Program-made: the position numbers and the translations under genes
Shown: in pieces, positions 51,506-59,577 of the stretch
Layout: each line of letters begins with the position of its first letter
Position numbering within the stretch: the first letter of the stretch is position 1
Source: Candidatus Gastranaerophilales bacterium
GTDB lineage: Bacteria; Cyanobacteriota; Vampirovibrionia; Gastranaerophilales; Gastranaerophilaceae
Length of the DNA: 59,577 bases
NCBI GenBank assembly: GCA_944322685.1
Contig: CALUPP010000030.1
Coordinates: 1-59,577, forward strand
Direction: 5' to 3'
Notes under the pieces: model-generated
What the model saw: the letters and a program-made list of their open reading frames with translations, nothing else
Database searches by the model: none
Told to the model about the DNA's origin: nothing

Positions 51506-52635
51506 TATCTTACTTTAACCTCCGGAACAACTGACATTCCCGGCACAATGTTATATTTTGAGATATCCTCGGTGAAAACAATTTTTACAGGCACCCTCTG
51601 AACGATTTTAACGTAGCTGCCTACCGCGTTTTCGGGCGGGAAAAGGCTTGCTTTTGCGCCGGTTGACCTTTGTATGCTGTCAACTTTGCCCTCAAACTTT
51701 TTTCCGCGGTAAGTGTCGACTTTTATTTCAACGGGCTGGCCCGGGCGCATATTTGCGAGCTGGGTTTCTTTAAAATTGGCTACAATCCACATTTTTTCCG
51801 GCACAACCGCGAGCAAAGGCTGGGCAATCTGAACATAATTTCCCTGCTCAACCGAACGATTGGTAATCAGACCGTCTTGCGGCGCGTAGATTTTTGTATA
51901 TGACAAATCCAGTTTTGCCTGTGTAACTTCGGCCTCAAGCCTTTTGATTTCGGCAAGAGTAGCCTCTTTTTGGGCTTTTGAAGATTGCAGCATTGATTTT
52001 GCGGCTTGTTCGCGTTCAAGAGCCGCATTGTGGCCAGATTTTGCTACGGTAAACGCTGTTTTGCTGTGGTCGTAGTCCTGTTTTGAGGCAATTCCGGCTT
52101 TGTGCATATCAGTGTATCGTTTATAATCCTTTTGAGCAAAGTCAAGTTTTGATTTTGCAGCGGAAATATTCTCTGAGGACTGGTTTAAGTCAGCTTGTGA
52201 CTGGGTAATTCTTTTTTCTGCGATATTCAGGTTCGCTTTGGCTTCTGCGAGTTTTGCTTCTTTTTGCGCAAGCGTTGTTTCATAGTCTGTCGGGTCGATT
52301 TCGAGTATCAAATCGCCCTTTTTAACCGGCTGGTTGTCATCAACAAGCAATTTTACGACCGGCCCGGCAACCCTCGGCGCAACCGACACAATGTGCCCTT
52401 CAACAAATGCGTCGTCGGTTTCCTGGTAATAAAAAGAATGAATAATGAAATAAATCCCAGTGAAAAAGAAGATTATTGCGGTAATTGTCGGAACAATCAC
52501 CCTCTTTTTCATATAGCTGGGGCGTGTATCTTCTTCATCATCGTCATCATTGGCTGTTGTTTGCGGTTTTGTGTTTATTTCGGGTTTTTTATTATCTTTT
52601 TCGGGGTTATTGTTGTTTTTTTCGGTGTTTTCCAT
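51505..52635 (-). CDS. emrA: HlyD-family membrane fusion protein (EmrA)
   Basis: A 376-aa periplasmic adaptor. An acidic N-tail (DDDDEEDTRPSYMKKRV) leads into one membrane helix at about 49-70. Beta-barrel/lipoyl halves contain VAPRVAGPVVKLLVDDNQPV and PQDGLITNRSVEQGNYVQIA, flanking a helical hairpin (about 120-225). It bridges EmrB to an outer-membrane channel. A GAGAGG-type site precedes the ATG. Confidence 0.93.
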   Translation of the reverse strand: MENTEKNNNNPEKDNKKPEINTKPQTTANDDDDEEDTRPSYMKKRVIVPTITAIIFFFTGIYFIIHSFYYQETDDAFVEGHIVSVAPRVAGPVVKLLVDDNQPVKKGDLILEIDPTDYETTLAQKEAKLAEAKANLNIAEKRITQSQADLNQSSENISAAKSKLDFAQKDYKRYTDMHKAGIASKQDYDHSKTAFTVAKSGHNAALEREQAAKSMLQSSKAQKEATLAEIKRLEAEVTQAKLDLSYTKIYAPQDGLITNRSVEQGNYVQIAQPLLAVVPEKMWIVANFKETQLANMRPGQPVEIKVDTYRGKKFEGKVDSIQRSTGAKASLFPPENAVGSYVKIVQRVPVKIVFTEDISKYNIVPGMSVVPEVKVR

Positions 52636-52650
52636 GAATAATCCTCTCTA

Positions 52651-53106
52651 TCAAATATGAAGTTTAGTCTTTTTTTCCAGATTCGCCATCATTTTGTTCA
52701 TGATTGCAAAACAAGTTTCCAGTTCTTCTTTTTTTATGTCTTTTACCGCATCGTCGCGAAGTTCCAGCATGTAGGGCTTAATTTTAGCGTGCATTTTTGC
52801 GCCTTTTTCTGTTAGCCTGATTTTGTTGATTTTTCTGCCGTTTGCTTCGCTTATCCGTTTTACGAGTCCGTCTTTTTCAAGAATATTTAAAAGCCGTGTC
52901 ATATTCGGGCGGTCTTTGTACGTTATTTCGCAAATTTGCCGTTGGTAGAGCTCGCCTGATTCTGCAAGAATCGAGAGTATCAGGTACTGCTCGGGAGTTA
53001 TTGCAAATTTGTTCTTTGCGTACATTTGCAGGGTTGCTACTTTTGACAGCAGACCCGTTGTCATTAGTGTAAACAAGACTTTCTTGTTTAAGAAATTTTG
53101 CGGCAT
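52651..53106 (-). CDS. MarR-family repressor
   Basis: A 151-aa winged-helix protein with the MarR DNA-binding core: QYLILSILAESGELYQRQIC, then DRPNMTRLLNILEKDGLVKR, and the wing SEANGRKINKIRLTEKG. Members repress efflux operons and release DNA when bound to small aromatics. It heads the emrAB operon (15 bases before emrA). Its likely operator is the perfect palindrome at 53142-53169, immediately upstream of its ATG. Confidence 0.92.
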   Translation of the reverse strand: MPQNFLNKKVLFTLMTTGLLSKVATLQMYAKNKFAITPEQYLILSILAESGELYQRQICEITYKDRPNMTRLLNILEKDGLVKRISEANGRKINKIRLTEKGAKMHAKIKPYMLELRDDAVKDIKKEELETCFAIMNKMMANLEKKTKLHI

Positions 53107-53141
53107 AGTGTTTTTTTTATTTTTTGGTTTGTTTTTTTATG

Positions 53142-53169
53142 TTCTTGTGTTATTATAATAACACAAGAA
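53142..53169. promoter_or_regulatory. Perfect 28-bp palindrome, probable MarR operator
   Basis: TTCTTGTGTTATTA followed by its exact reverse complement TAATAACACAAGAA, centred at 53155/53156, between the divergent marR-emrAB and tolC-like genes. It is placed to control both. Confidence 0.8.
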
Positions 53170-53221
53170 AAAATATGTCAAATATTAATTCAAAAATCAG
53201 CCGAAAATAGAGAGAAAACGT

Positions 53222-54601
53222 ATGAAAAGATTAATAACGCTTACTTTGGTGCTTTGTGTTCTTACCATGATGCCCGCTGCGGCAAAAAAGGCTAAAGAAC
53301 CTGTTGATAACAAAAAACAATATATAAATCTTGAATGGTGGGAGCGATATAATGACCCGGTTTTGAACGGTCATGTCCAAACTCTTTACCAGAAAAACCA
53401 TGATTTAAAGATTGCGGCGCTAAAAGTGCAAGAAGGCGAAAAACTTGTCAGAATTTCGCTCGCAAATGAGCTCCCGCAGCTTTCTTTGGACGGCAGCCTT
53501 GCCCGAAACTTCAAATCAAGCAATCTTCAGTTCGGAAATATGATGATACCCAGTTTTAAACAAAGCGAATTGCAGCTCCCGCTCACAATGAGCTATGAGA
53601 TTGATATCTGGGGAATGAACCGTTTCAGAACGAAAAGCATTGAAAAACAGCTCGAAATGATTAAACAAGACGAGCGCGCAACTTATATTGCGCTCACATC
53701 TGCGTTCGCAGCGGAATATTTTAACCTCATCAGAGTTGATGAGCTGGTTAATTTGCAGGAAAAAATCGTCGCAATTCAGGAAAATATCGTTGATAAAACG
53801 AAAACAAAGTTTGAAAACGGCCTATGCTCGCAAAATGAGGTTTTGAACGAGCAAAAAGCGCTCACTTATTTTCGTGAGGAGCTGAATAACCTCAAAAACC
53901 AGCAATCTGTAATCGAACACCAGCTGGAGGTTTATCTTGCGGCTGAACCGGGCGCAGGCGTTGAAAGAACGAACTTTGCGGCGGTAAAACCCCTTGAAAA
54001 CCTACCGACTCATTTTGATTCGGACGTAATATCCCATCGTCCCGATTTTCTGCGCGCAGAAAACAATATTAAGCGCATTGGCTACGATGTTAAGGTCGCA
54101 AGGCGTGATTTCTTGCCCAAATTTGTGCTTTACGGCCAGCTCGGGTTAAATGCTTATCAGTTTGACCGGCTTTTTTCAAGTCCGGCGCACATGGCTTCGG
54201 CCGGGATTCTTCCGCAGCTTGATTTGTTCAGCGGCGGCCGAAAAATGGCGATTTTAAAGCTTAAAAAGTTCGAATACGATGAGGCTGTCCAAACCTACCA
54301 AAAAACGATTCTGACTTCGTTCCAGGAGCTCAACGATGCGCTCGTCAGCGCTGAAACCGCGAAAAAGAACTACGATGACATCGAAAAACGCTGTGAATTT
54401 GAAAAAAATCTGCTTTCGCTGCTTGAACAAAAAAGAGAAATCGGCGCAGCGGCTGATTTGGACGTTCTCTATGGTCAGGAACGCGACCTCCTTATCCAAA
54501 AAGAGGATGTCATCAGCAAAATCAACCTCGTAATCTCCTCAATCAACGTCTACAAGGCTGTTGGCGGCGAAGATTTGTACAAAATTGTTGAACATGTTTA
54601 G
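53222..54601 (+). CDS. TolC-like outer-membrane efflux protein
   Basis: A 459-aa protein with a signal peptide (MKRLITLTLVLCVLTMMPAAA, cleavage near 21). Two repeats of long amphipathic helices contain DPVLNGHVQTLYQKNHDLKI and RPDFLRAENNIKRIGYDVKV, as in outer-membrane factors of tripartite pumps. No lipobox, so it differs from lipoprotein NodT-type members. GAGAAAACG precedes the ATG. Likely the exit channel for EmrAB. Confidence 0.92.
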   Translation: MKRLITLTLVLCVLTMMPAAAKKAKEPVDNKKQYINLEWWERYNDPVLNGHVQTLYQKNHDLKIAALKVQEGEKLVRISLANELPQLSLDGSLARNFKSSNLQFGNMMIPSFKQSELQLPLTMSYEIDIWGMNRFRTKSIEKQLEMIKQDERATYIALTSAFAAEYFNLIRVDELVNLQEKIVAIQENIVDKTKTKFENGLCSQNEVLNEQKALTYFREELNNLKNQQSVIEHQLEVYLAAEPGAGVERTNFAAVKPLENLPTHFDSDVISHRPDFLRAENNIKRIGYDVKVARRDFLPKFVLYGQLGLNAYQFDRLFSSPAHMASAGILPQLDLFSGGRKMAILKLKKFEYDEAVQTYQKTILTSFQELNDALVSAETAKKNYDDIEKRCEFEKNLLSLLEQKREIGAAADLDVLYGQERDLLIQKEDVISKINLVISSINVYKAVGGEDLYKIVEHV

Positions 54602-54864
54602 AAATTGTCTGTTTTTTGCGCTTTTTGGGCAAAGAAAAACGATTTTTGTTTAAAAACGGCACTTAGGGCGGGGCGGCGAGCAAAATTAAGGCCTAATTTC
54701 CTGCTAAACAGCGCATTTTTACCAAACCTATGCGGGAAAAAACGATTTTCTCCGTCATTTTCCGCAAATCTTGCTAAAAAATGCGGTATTCGCCGGATTA
54801 AAGCAAAAAACGTTCCCTGCGCAAAGCTAAAATGTGAAAAATCGCGAAAAAGCCGGGTTTGTGC
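54602..54864. other. Gap between tolC-like and leuC genes
   Basis: About 260 bases, rich in GCG-type words (AAAAAATGCGG, GCGCAAAGCTAAAATG), with no start plus ribosome-binding site on either strand. Both genes end here, so it holds their converging transcript ends. Confidence 0.5.
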
Positions 54865-56130
54865 CTAAATATCCTCCGGAGAAGCGATTTTCCCGGCAAT
54901 TGCGCTTGCTGCTGCGACTGCGGGGGAGGAAAGATAAATTTCGCTTTCCGTGTGGCCCATTCTGCCGACAAAATTACGGTTTGTCGTGGAAATTGCGCGT
55001 TCGCCTTTTGCAAGAATTCCCGCATGTCCGCCCAAACAAGGCCCGCAAGTCGGCGTGGACACTGCTCCGCCGGCTTTGATTATTGTTTGGATGTAGCCTT
55101 TTTCAATCGCCTCAAGATAAATCTTTTGCGTGCCCGGAAAAACAATCAAACGCACATCCGGGTGAACTTTCCGCCCCTCAAGGATTTCTGCGGCCGCCCG
55201 AAGATCCTCAAGCCGCCCGTTTGTGCAGCTCCCGATTACGGCCTGGTCGATTTTTATCTCGCCGACCTGAGAAATCGGCTTTGTGTTTTCGGGCAGGTGC
55301 GGAAATGCCACGGTGGGTTCGATTTTTGACGCATCAAAGCGCAAAAGCTTTTCATATTCCGCATTTTCATCGCTTGTGTAAAAAATCGGCTCCCTTATTG
55401 AGCGGTTTTGCAAATATTCTTTCGTTATCGCGTCGGGAACGATTATTCCGCTTTTTGCTCCCGCCTCAATTGCCATATTGCAGAACGTCAGGCGGCCGTC
55501 CATGTCCATTTTTTCAATAACCTCGCCCGAAATCTCCAGCGCTTTGTAAAGTGCACCGTCCACGCCGATTTCGCCGATTAAATAAAGCACCAAATCCTTT
55601 GCGCTGACCCATTTGTTGAGTTTTCCGAAAAATTCGACCTTTATTGTCGACGGAACTTTGAACCAGGTTTCGCCTGAGGCCATCGCGCAGGCCAAATCCG
55701 TCGAACCGACCCCCGTTGAAAACGCACCGAGCGCTCCGTAGGTGCAGGTATGCGAATCCGCGCCGATTATCAAATCTCCGGCCGTGACAAGCCCCTGCTC
55801 GGGCAGCAAAGCATGCTCAATGCCCATCCGCCCTACTTCAAAATAGTTCGTCAGGTTCTGTTCTTTTGAAAAATCACGTACAATTTTCGCCTGTTCCGCG
55901 GATTTTATGTCTTTGTTGGGCACAAAATGATCGGGAACAAAAATTACCCGTTCCCTGTCAAAAACCCTGTCCACGCCGATTTTTTTGAACTCTTTTATCG
56001 CAACCGGGCCCGTTATGTCATTTGCAAGCGTAATATCGACCCTTGCGGTGACCAAATCCCCGGCCTTAACCACCTCGAGCCCCGCATGAGCGGCAAAAAT
56101 CTTTTCTGTAATCGTCATCGGACGCGGCAT
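54865..56130 (-). CDS. leuC: 3-isopropylmalate dehydratase large subunit (or homoaconitase type)
   Basis: A 421-aa aconitase-family protein. The cluster cysteines lie in [11 protein letters not shown] and [10 protein letters not shown] (Cys-x2-Cys), with the [16 protein letters not shown] loop before them. It isomerises 2-isopropylmalate in leucine synthesis, together with a small subunit (leuD) that is not in the window. The short form (about 420) also occurs in methanogen-type homoaconitases, so the substrate is not certain. The ATG at 56130 follows AAAGGAGAG. The longer frame to 56187 is not needed. Confidence 0.85.
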   Translation of the reverse strand: MPRPMTITEKIFAAHAGLEVVKAGDLVTARVDITLANDITGPVAIKEFKKIGVDRVFDRERVIFVPDHFVPNKDIKSAEQAKIVRDFSKEQNLTNYFEVGRMGIEHALLPEQGLVTAGDLIIGADSHTCTYGALGAFSTGVGSTDLACAMASGETWFKVPSTIKVEFFGKLNKWVSAKDLVLYLIGEIGVDGALYKALEISGEVIEKMDMDGRLTFCNMAIEAGAKSGIIVPDAITKEYLQNRSIREPIFYTSDENAEYEKLLRFDASKIEPTVAFPHLPENTKPISQVGEIKIDQAVIGSCTNGRLEDLRAAAEILEGRKVHPDVRLIVFPGTQKIYLEAIEKGYIQTIIKAGGAVSTPTCGPCLGGHAGILAKGERAISTTNRNFVGRMGHTESEIYLSSPAVAAASAIAGKIASPEDI

Positions 56131-56194
56131 ACTTCTCTCCTTTGTGTTTTTTGCCTGTCTGGGCGATAATCCCCTGAAAAACCGCAAATTTCCG

Positions 56195-56458
56195 CTATAT
56201 CATCAATAAAAGCCTTATAACAAGCACCCTTATCAGATAAAGCACAAATAATGCCAGCATCGGCGATATATCTATGCCTCCGATGGGCGGAATAATCTTG
56301 CGAAACGGCTCAAGCAAGACATCCGAAACCGTCGCCATTGTTTTAAACGGCTCGTTGTACCAGTTTATCGACGGAATCCAGGTGAGGAAAATCCTCGCAA
56401 TGATTACCCAAAAATAAATTTCAAATAAAAGGTTAACTATTTCCGCAACCGACTGCAT
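56195..56458 (-). CDS. YggT family membrane protein (87 aa)
   Basis: A small membrane protein with two hydrophobic segments ([16 protein letters not shown] and [19 protein letters not shown]) around the conserved [16 protein letters not shown] turn. YggT proteins sit near cell-division or pyrroline carboxylate reductase genes, with a role in membrane or osmotic processes that is not well defined. AAGGAG at the mtnP end serves its ATG. It lies between mtnP and leuC. Confidence 0.88.
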   Translation of the reverse strand: MQSVAEIVNLLFEIYFWVIIARIFLTWIPSINWYNEPFKTMATVSDVLLEPFRKIIPPIGGIDISPMLALFVLYLIRVLVIRLLLMI

Positions 56459-56467
56459 TTTTTCTCC

Positions 56468-57271
56468 TTAAACCCTTGAACCCGCAAGCGTTTTCTCGCA
56501 TTGGCAATTGTTTCTTTCAAGCGGTATTTTTTCTATCATTTTGAAAAGCAGATTTTTCAATTTTTGGTTGTTTTCTTCAAAAACCTTGATAACAGCCGCA
56601 TGAGAAACCGGCTCAACCTCGCCCACGAGCCCTGCATCGTAATCCGTGATGAGCGAAATGTTCAGCGGGCACATGTCCATCTCTTTTACGAGGTATGCTT
56701 CGGGGAATTGGGTCATATTTATGACTTCCCAGCCCTGCGATGTGAAAAATTTGGATTCCGCTTTGGTTGAAAACCTCGGACCGTTGATTACCACGACGGT
56801 GCCGGTCGGATGAATCGTTATACCTAGCTCTTTGCCGGTTTCGATTGCGATTTTTCGCATTTCCGGGCAATAAGGATCCGCCGCGCTCACATGGGTAACG
56901 ATTGGGCCGTCGAAAAACGTTGATTTTCGGCCGTCCGTCCAATCCACGAACTGATCGCAAATCACAAAATGCCCCGGTTCGACATGTTTTTGCAAACTTC
57001 CCGCCGCGCAAGGCGAAATGACTCTTTTTACGCCGAGCGATTTCATTGCCCAGACATTTGCACGATAATTAATCAAATGCGGAGGAATCGTGTGATTTCT
57101 GTTGTGGCGGGGCATAAAAGCTACTTTGTGTTCGCCGATTTGCCCGATAAACACGCTGTCAGACGGCGCGCCGTAGGGTGTTTCCACCCTCAGTTCTTCA
57201 ATGTTGTCCAAAAATTTATAAAATCCCGAGCCGCCGAATACGCCTATGTCCGCGATTTGCTTTTTTTCCAC
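56468..57271 (-). CDS. mtnP: S-methyl-5'-thioadenosine phosphorylase
   Basis: A 267-aa PNP-family enzyme of the MTAP type: IGVFGGSGFY at the start, FMPRHNRNHTIPPHLINYRA (phosphate/substrate binding), SPCAAGSLQ and NMTQFPEAYLVKEMDMC. It releases adenine and methylthioribose-1-phosphate for methionine salvage. GTG at 57271, five bases after GGAGG, is the best start. A longer in-frame extension to 57352 lacks a site. Confidence 0.92.
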   Translation of the reverse strand: MEKKQIADIGVFGGSGFYKFLDNIEELRVETPYGAPSDSVFIGQIGEHKVAFMPRHNRNHTIPPHLINYRANVWAMKSLGVKRVISPCAAGSLQKHVEPGHFVICDQFVDWTDGRKSTFFDGPIVTHVSAADPYCPEMRKIAIETGKELGITIHPTGTVVVINGPRFSTKAESKFFTSQGWEVINMTQFPEAYLVKEMDMCPLNISLITDYDAGLVGEVEPVSHAAVIKVFEENNQKLKNLLFKMIEKIPLERNNCQCEKTLAGSRV

Positions 57272-57365
57272 AATTTCCTCCTTATTTAATCGATTATGTT
57301 GTTTTTGACTTGATTCGCGCGAACTCCCGAACAAATCCAGAATACCGCACATTGTTTGGAATAAA

Positions 57366-57400
57366 CAGCCCGAACAGTCTATGCTGCCGGGCTGAAAAAT
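57366..57400 (-). terminator. Hairpin after the first pseudopilin gene
   Basis: CAGCCCG (57366-57372) pairs with CGGGCTG (57388-57394). On the minus strand a T-rich tail follows (TTTATTCC), which suits the end of the gene stopping at 57407. Confidence 0.65.
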
Positions 57401-57406
57401 TTTTTA

Positions 57407-57958
57407 TTAACGAATTTTTGTCTGACTTTGCAAGAAAGCTTCTTCTTCGCCGCCTGTCGGTGGGTAGATTTTTCCGTCTTTTTCGAGTTTAATTTCGTAT
57501 GTTCCGCCTTCTTCAGAGCCGTTTACGTCGACTGTGATTGTTTTCGGGTAGGCTCCTCCGCCGACGCCCGACCAGACGATTCCGTTTGTTGTTGTAAAGT
57601 TTTCATTGCTGCTGTTGCAATTTACAGTTCCGACTGTGTTAATTTTATCAGCCATAAAGCAACATAACGCGTTAGTCTGCGTTACAGATGCGCAATCTGC
57701 TGTGGATGTTCCCCACAGCGTGAGCGGAATCTGGCTGAAATCTGCGCTTTGGGTTGCTCCGACCTCCTGGTCGTATTTTGAGGGATCATTTATTACGTCG
57801 GAAACCACCTGCTCAAGCGTGTGATATGCTTTTAAATACATTACTTTTTCTTTGTTTGGGGTGACTCTGTTTAATGTTCTTAAAAGCAATGCAACAATCA
57901 CGCCGATAATCATCAACGCAATCAGTGCTTCCGCAAGTGTAAATGCCTTTTTTTTCAT
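57407..57958 (-). CDS. Pseudopilin-like protein with prepilin N-terminus
   Basis: A 183-aa protein. MKKKAFTLAEALIALMIIG has the short basic leader, the FTLAEA cleavage/methylation site and hydrophobic helix of type IV pilins and pseudopilins, but with Ala before Phe instead of Gly. The rest is a Thr/Asn-rich globular domain with two pairs of Cys (SADCASV, LCCF, NCNSS). Such proteins are numerous in this lineage. The role (pilus, secretion or DNA uptake) is unknown, and no assembly genes are in the window. Confidence 0.85.
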   Translation of the reverse strand: MKKKAFTLAEALIALMIIGVIVALLLRTLNRVTPNKEKVMYLKAYHTLEQVVSDVINDPSKYDQEVGATQSADFSQIPLTLWGTSTADCASVTQTNALCCFMADKINTVGTVNCNSSNENFTTTNGIVWSGVGGGAYPKTITVDVNGSEEGGTYEIKLEKDGKIYPPTGGEEEAFLQSQTKIR

Positions 57959-58099
57959 AATAAACCCTCTTTTTTATTTATACTTTTTCTTTATTATAAG
58001 TTAATTTTCATATTTTTGCAAAAAATTTTGGTAAAAAAGGCAATTTTTTGAATGCAAATGTTTTTATAAAAATATGTAGTGAAGTAAAAGGTAGTTTTT

Positions 58100-58339
58100 A
58101 TGAGTTCAACAGTTCCGAATATCTTACACAACGGTTATCCGTCAAATTGCACCGGTGCAAATCACGTGACAAAGGATATTGCAAAGTATAACTATTCCAC
58201 GCAAAAAGCTGATATCCAGCGCAGCATCGAAAGAGCACATTCTGAGGACAAACCCGGCTATGCCTGGCCGATTATAGGGCTTGCTGTTTCTGCTGTGGCT
58301 ACGATTATCGTTTCCAGATTGAAGAAAGGTAAAGTTTAG
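58100..58339 (+). CDS. Small single-pass membrane protein (79 aa)
   Basis: A Ser/Asn-rich soluble half (SSTVPNILHNGYPSNCTGAN) followed by one membrane helix (WPIIGLAVSAVATIIVS, about 55-72) and a basic tail (RLKKGKV), so the N-terminus is likely outside. No signal peptide cleavage site. AAGGTAG precedes the ATG. No family recognised. Confidence 0.65.
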   Translation: MSSTVPNILHNGYPSNCTGANHVTKDIAKYNYSTQKADIQRSIERAHSEDKPGYAWPIIGLAVSAVATIIVSRLKKGKV

Positions 58340-58758
58340 GCTGATTTTTATGCAAAAAGTCTGATTCAAATTATTTCTTGGAAAATATGTGTAAAAAACT
58401 TTGCCTTGTATATATCAATGTCCATTTTTAGTTAAATATAACAAAATATACATAATTTTGTGTATTTTGTTAATTCATTTTCCGATTTTACGGTATTTTT
58501 CGCCTGTTCAGCAAAGGTGATTTTATTTTCTTTTTATTTTGTGCTTAATAATATTGAAAATAGGCCTGATAAGTGTTACACTTATATAAAAAGATGTAGA
58601 TAGAAAGGCCTGAATTTAATATTGGATAGCATTAAGTACAAAATATCTTGTTCAGATGACGTTTTTGCATTGCAAACAGGAAAAAACGGCTTTTTTGTAT
58701 TGCAATTCAGGTTAAAAGTACTGCCAACGTATTAACTACGCGAACTTGGGAGCAATAG
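58340..58758 (+). promoter_or_regulatory. Promoter and leader of the last pseudopilin gene
   Basis: TTGAAA (58554-58559) and TACACT (58577-58582) are spaced by 17 bases. The palindrome AAGTGTTACACTT (58571-58583) covers the -10 box. A 37-codon frame starting at TTG 58622 lies in the leader but has no ribosome-binding site. The first 200 bases are AT-rich without features. Confidence 0.55.
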
Positions 58759-59577
58759 ATGAAAAAGATAAAAAAAGGATTCACACTTGCAGAAGCACTG
58801 ATTGCGCTGTTGATAGCGTCGCTGCTTATCGCTGCAATGCTGCCTGTAATTACCAAAAGACACAGAAAAGTCGAAAATCATGGAAAATGGGAATGTACAT
58901 ATATTCCCGGTACTGGTTATGTGTCACGTGAATATAAAAATGGCGTCCCTACTGAATGGGATCGAGGGATGGTTGCTGGTATTGATATCGTTTCAGACGG
59001 GTGTTTGTTTACCCCACCGCCAAATGCAGAGGATTTTAGAATTACTGTTGTTGGTGGCGGCGGTGGCGGCGCCGGCGGTATGGGCGGCAAATTTATAGAG
59101 GTTATAAACGCTACCAGTAGCGGGGCTTATGTAGCTACGGCAGAAAGAGGCGGTACATATTACTTTAAACTCCAGGGCGCAGGCGGTGCCGGCGGCGGTA
59201 TGGGTTGCGGGACGCCTGAGGCTTATAGTCCATATGTTTATAAAAGGGCAGTTGATAATTATTTTGACGGAGGTCACACCTATACCGGTTCTTGGTCATC
59301 CACCGGACCCGTTGGCTCAAATCCGGGAGCTGTTTATGTAAAAGATCCGTATTTTGATTATTCTGTTTTATATTCTAATGACAGCAGTGCTATTTCAAAA
59401 TATTTGAAAAATTCGTCGATGTCTTATTGTTTTTCAGAGTACGGCTGGAAAGAATGGGATTTTTCTAATCCTGATAACTGCTGGAATTTGCCCGGACAAG
59501 GTGCTTATGCCGGGAGAACAATTGAAAAATCTGTTGATCTTCAACAGGGGCAAAGTATCTATGTCTATGTCGGCAAA
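58759..59577 (+). CDS. Large Gly-rich pseudopilin-like protein (partial, runs off the window)
   Basis: 273 codons are visible with no stop. The start MKKIKKGFTLAEALIALLIA is a prepilin leader with Gly before FTLAEA, followed by a hydrophobic helix (to about 30). After it come short Gly-rich blocks (VVGGGGGGAGGMGG and GAGGAGGGMGCG) between globular stretches with several Cys. GGGAG precedes the ATG at 58759. It was identified here by reading the frame to the window edge. A surface or pilus-tip protein is plausible. Confidence 0.85.
   Translation, partial: MKKIKKGFTLAEALIALLIASLLIAAMLPVITKRHRKVENHGKWECTYIPGTGYVSREYKNGVPTEWDRGMVAGIDIVSDGCLFTPPPNAEDFRITVVGGGGGGAGGMGGKFIEVINATSSGAYVATAERGGTYYFKLQGAGGAGGGMGCGTPEAYSPYVYKRAVDNYFDGGHTYTGSWSSTGPVGSNPGAVYVKDPYFDYSVLYSNDSSAISKYLKNSSMSYCFSEYGWKEWDFSNPDNCWNLPGQGAYAGRTIEKSVDLQQGQSIYVYVGK

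Noticed and set aside
58622-58735. 37-codon frame starting at TTG in the pseudopilin leader
   Set aside because: It reads like a protein (SIKYKISCSDDVFALQ) but lacks a site. It could be a leader peptide but is not supported.

Overview
The window looks like a chromosome segment of a diderm, low-to-moderate GC, probably fermentative gut bacterium. My best guess is the non-photosynthetic cyanobacterial class Vampirovibrionia/Melainabacteria (order Gastranaerophilales). This is inference from style and content, not from a marker gene. The clues are prepilin-like proteins starting with FTLAEALIAL, lineage-style proteins with SFKG/FCAN-type N-termini, an outer-membrane porin and a TolC-type channel, and a membrane complex related to energy-converting hydrogenases.

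Layout. 1-1010: the 3' end of an unknown gene, tRNA-Ser(UGA) on the minus strand and tRNA-Arg(UCU) on the plus strand. 1.2-7.4 kb: a sugar-type MFS transporter, a small protein, an ECF sigma/anti-sigma pair, a CtpA protease and an EF-hand protein. 7.6-16 kb: housekeeping genes (valS, a peptide ABC ATPase, dapF, a LOG-family protein, a phosphopantetheinyl transferase, ridA, threonine deaminase). 16.4-22.8 kb: lineage-specific proteins, namely a truncated HAD-like protein, a coiled-coil protein overlapping a GH13-like enzyme, and a membrane protein built of three repeats. 22.9-25.1 kb: a compact candidate RiPP locus made of a 60-aa Cys-containing precursor, a PqqD-like recognition protein and a radical SAM/SPASM enzyme, with an XRE regulator upstream. 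25.3-31.6 kb: an AT-rich surface-glycan island (RgpF-like transferase, sugar aminotransferase, glycosyltransferases, acetyltransferase, FkbM methyltransferase, DUF1796 protein). 31.6-34.6 kb: a porin, a formate/nitrite channel and a small unknown protein. 34.9-42.4 kb: a six-gene membrane complex resembling Hyf/Ech hydrogenases, whose large subunit lacks the nickel-binding cysteines (Ehr-like). 42.5-49.8 kb: a DUF4914 P-loop protein, a cupin, a DUF475/TerC protein and an 1130-aa zinc-ribbon/ATPase/TPR regulator carrying a 16-base homopolymer. 49.9-54.6 kb: an EmrAB-MarR drug-efflux operon divergent from a TolC-like gene, with a perfect 28-bp palindrome between them. 54.9-59.6 kb: leuC, yggT, mtnP and pseudopilin-like genes, the last running off the window.

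How it fits together. The formate channel beside the Ehr-like complex suggests ion-coupled redox metabolism, but no formate dehydrogenase is present here. EmrA, EmrB and the TolC-like protein could form a tripartite pump under MarR control. The ilvA-ridA-PPTase genes pair a deaminase with the enzyme that clears its reactive imine product.

The observations most worth following are the RiPP locus, the hydrogenase-like complex without a nickel site, a palindromic repeat present twice with covarying core stems but locus-specific outer stems, a separate 29-bp perfect inverted repeat, and the A16 tract inside the large regulator.
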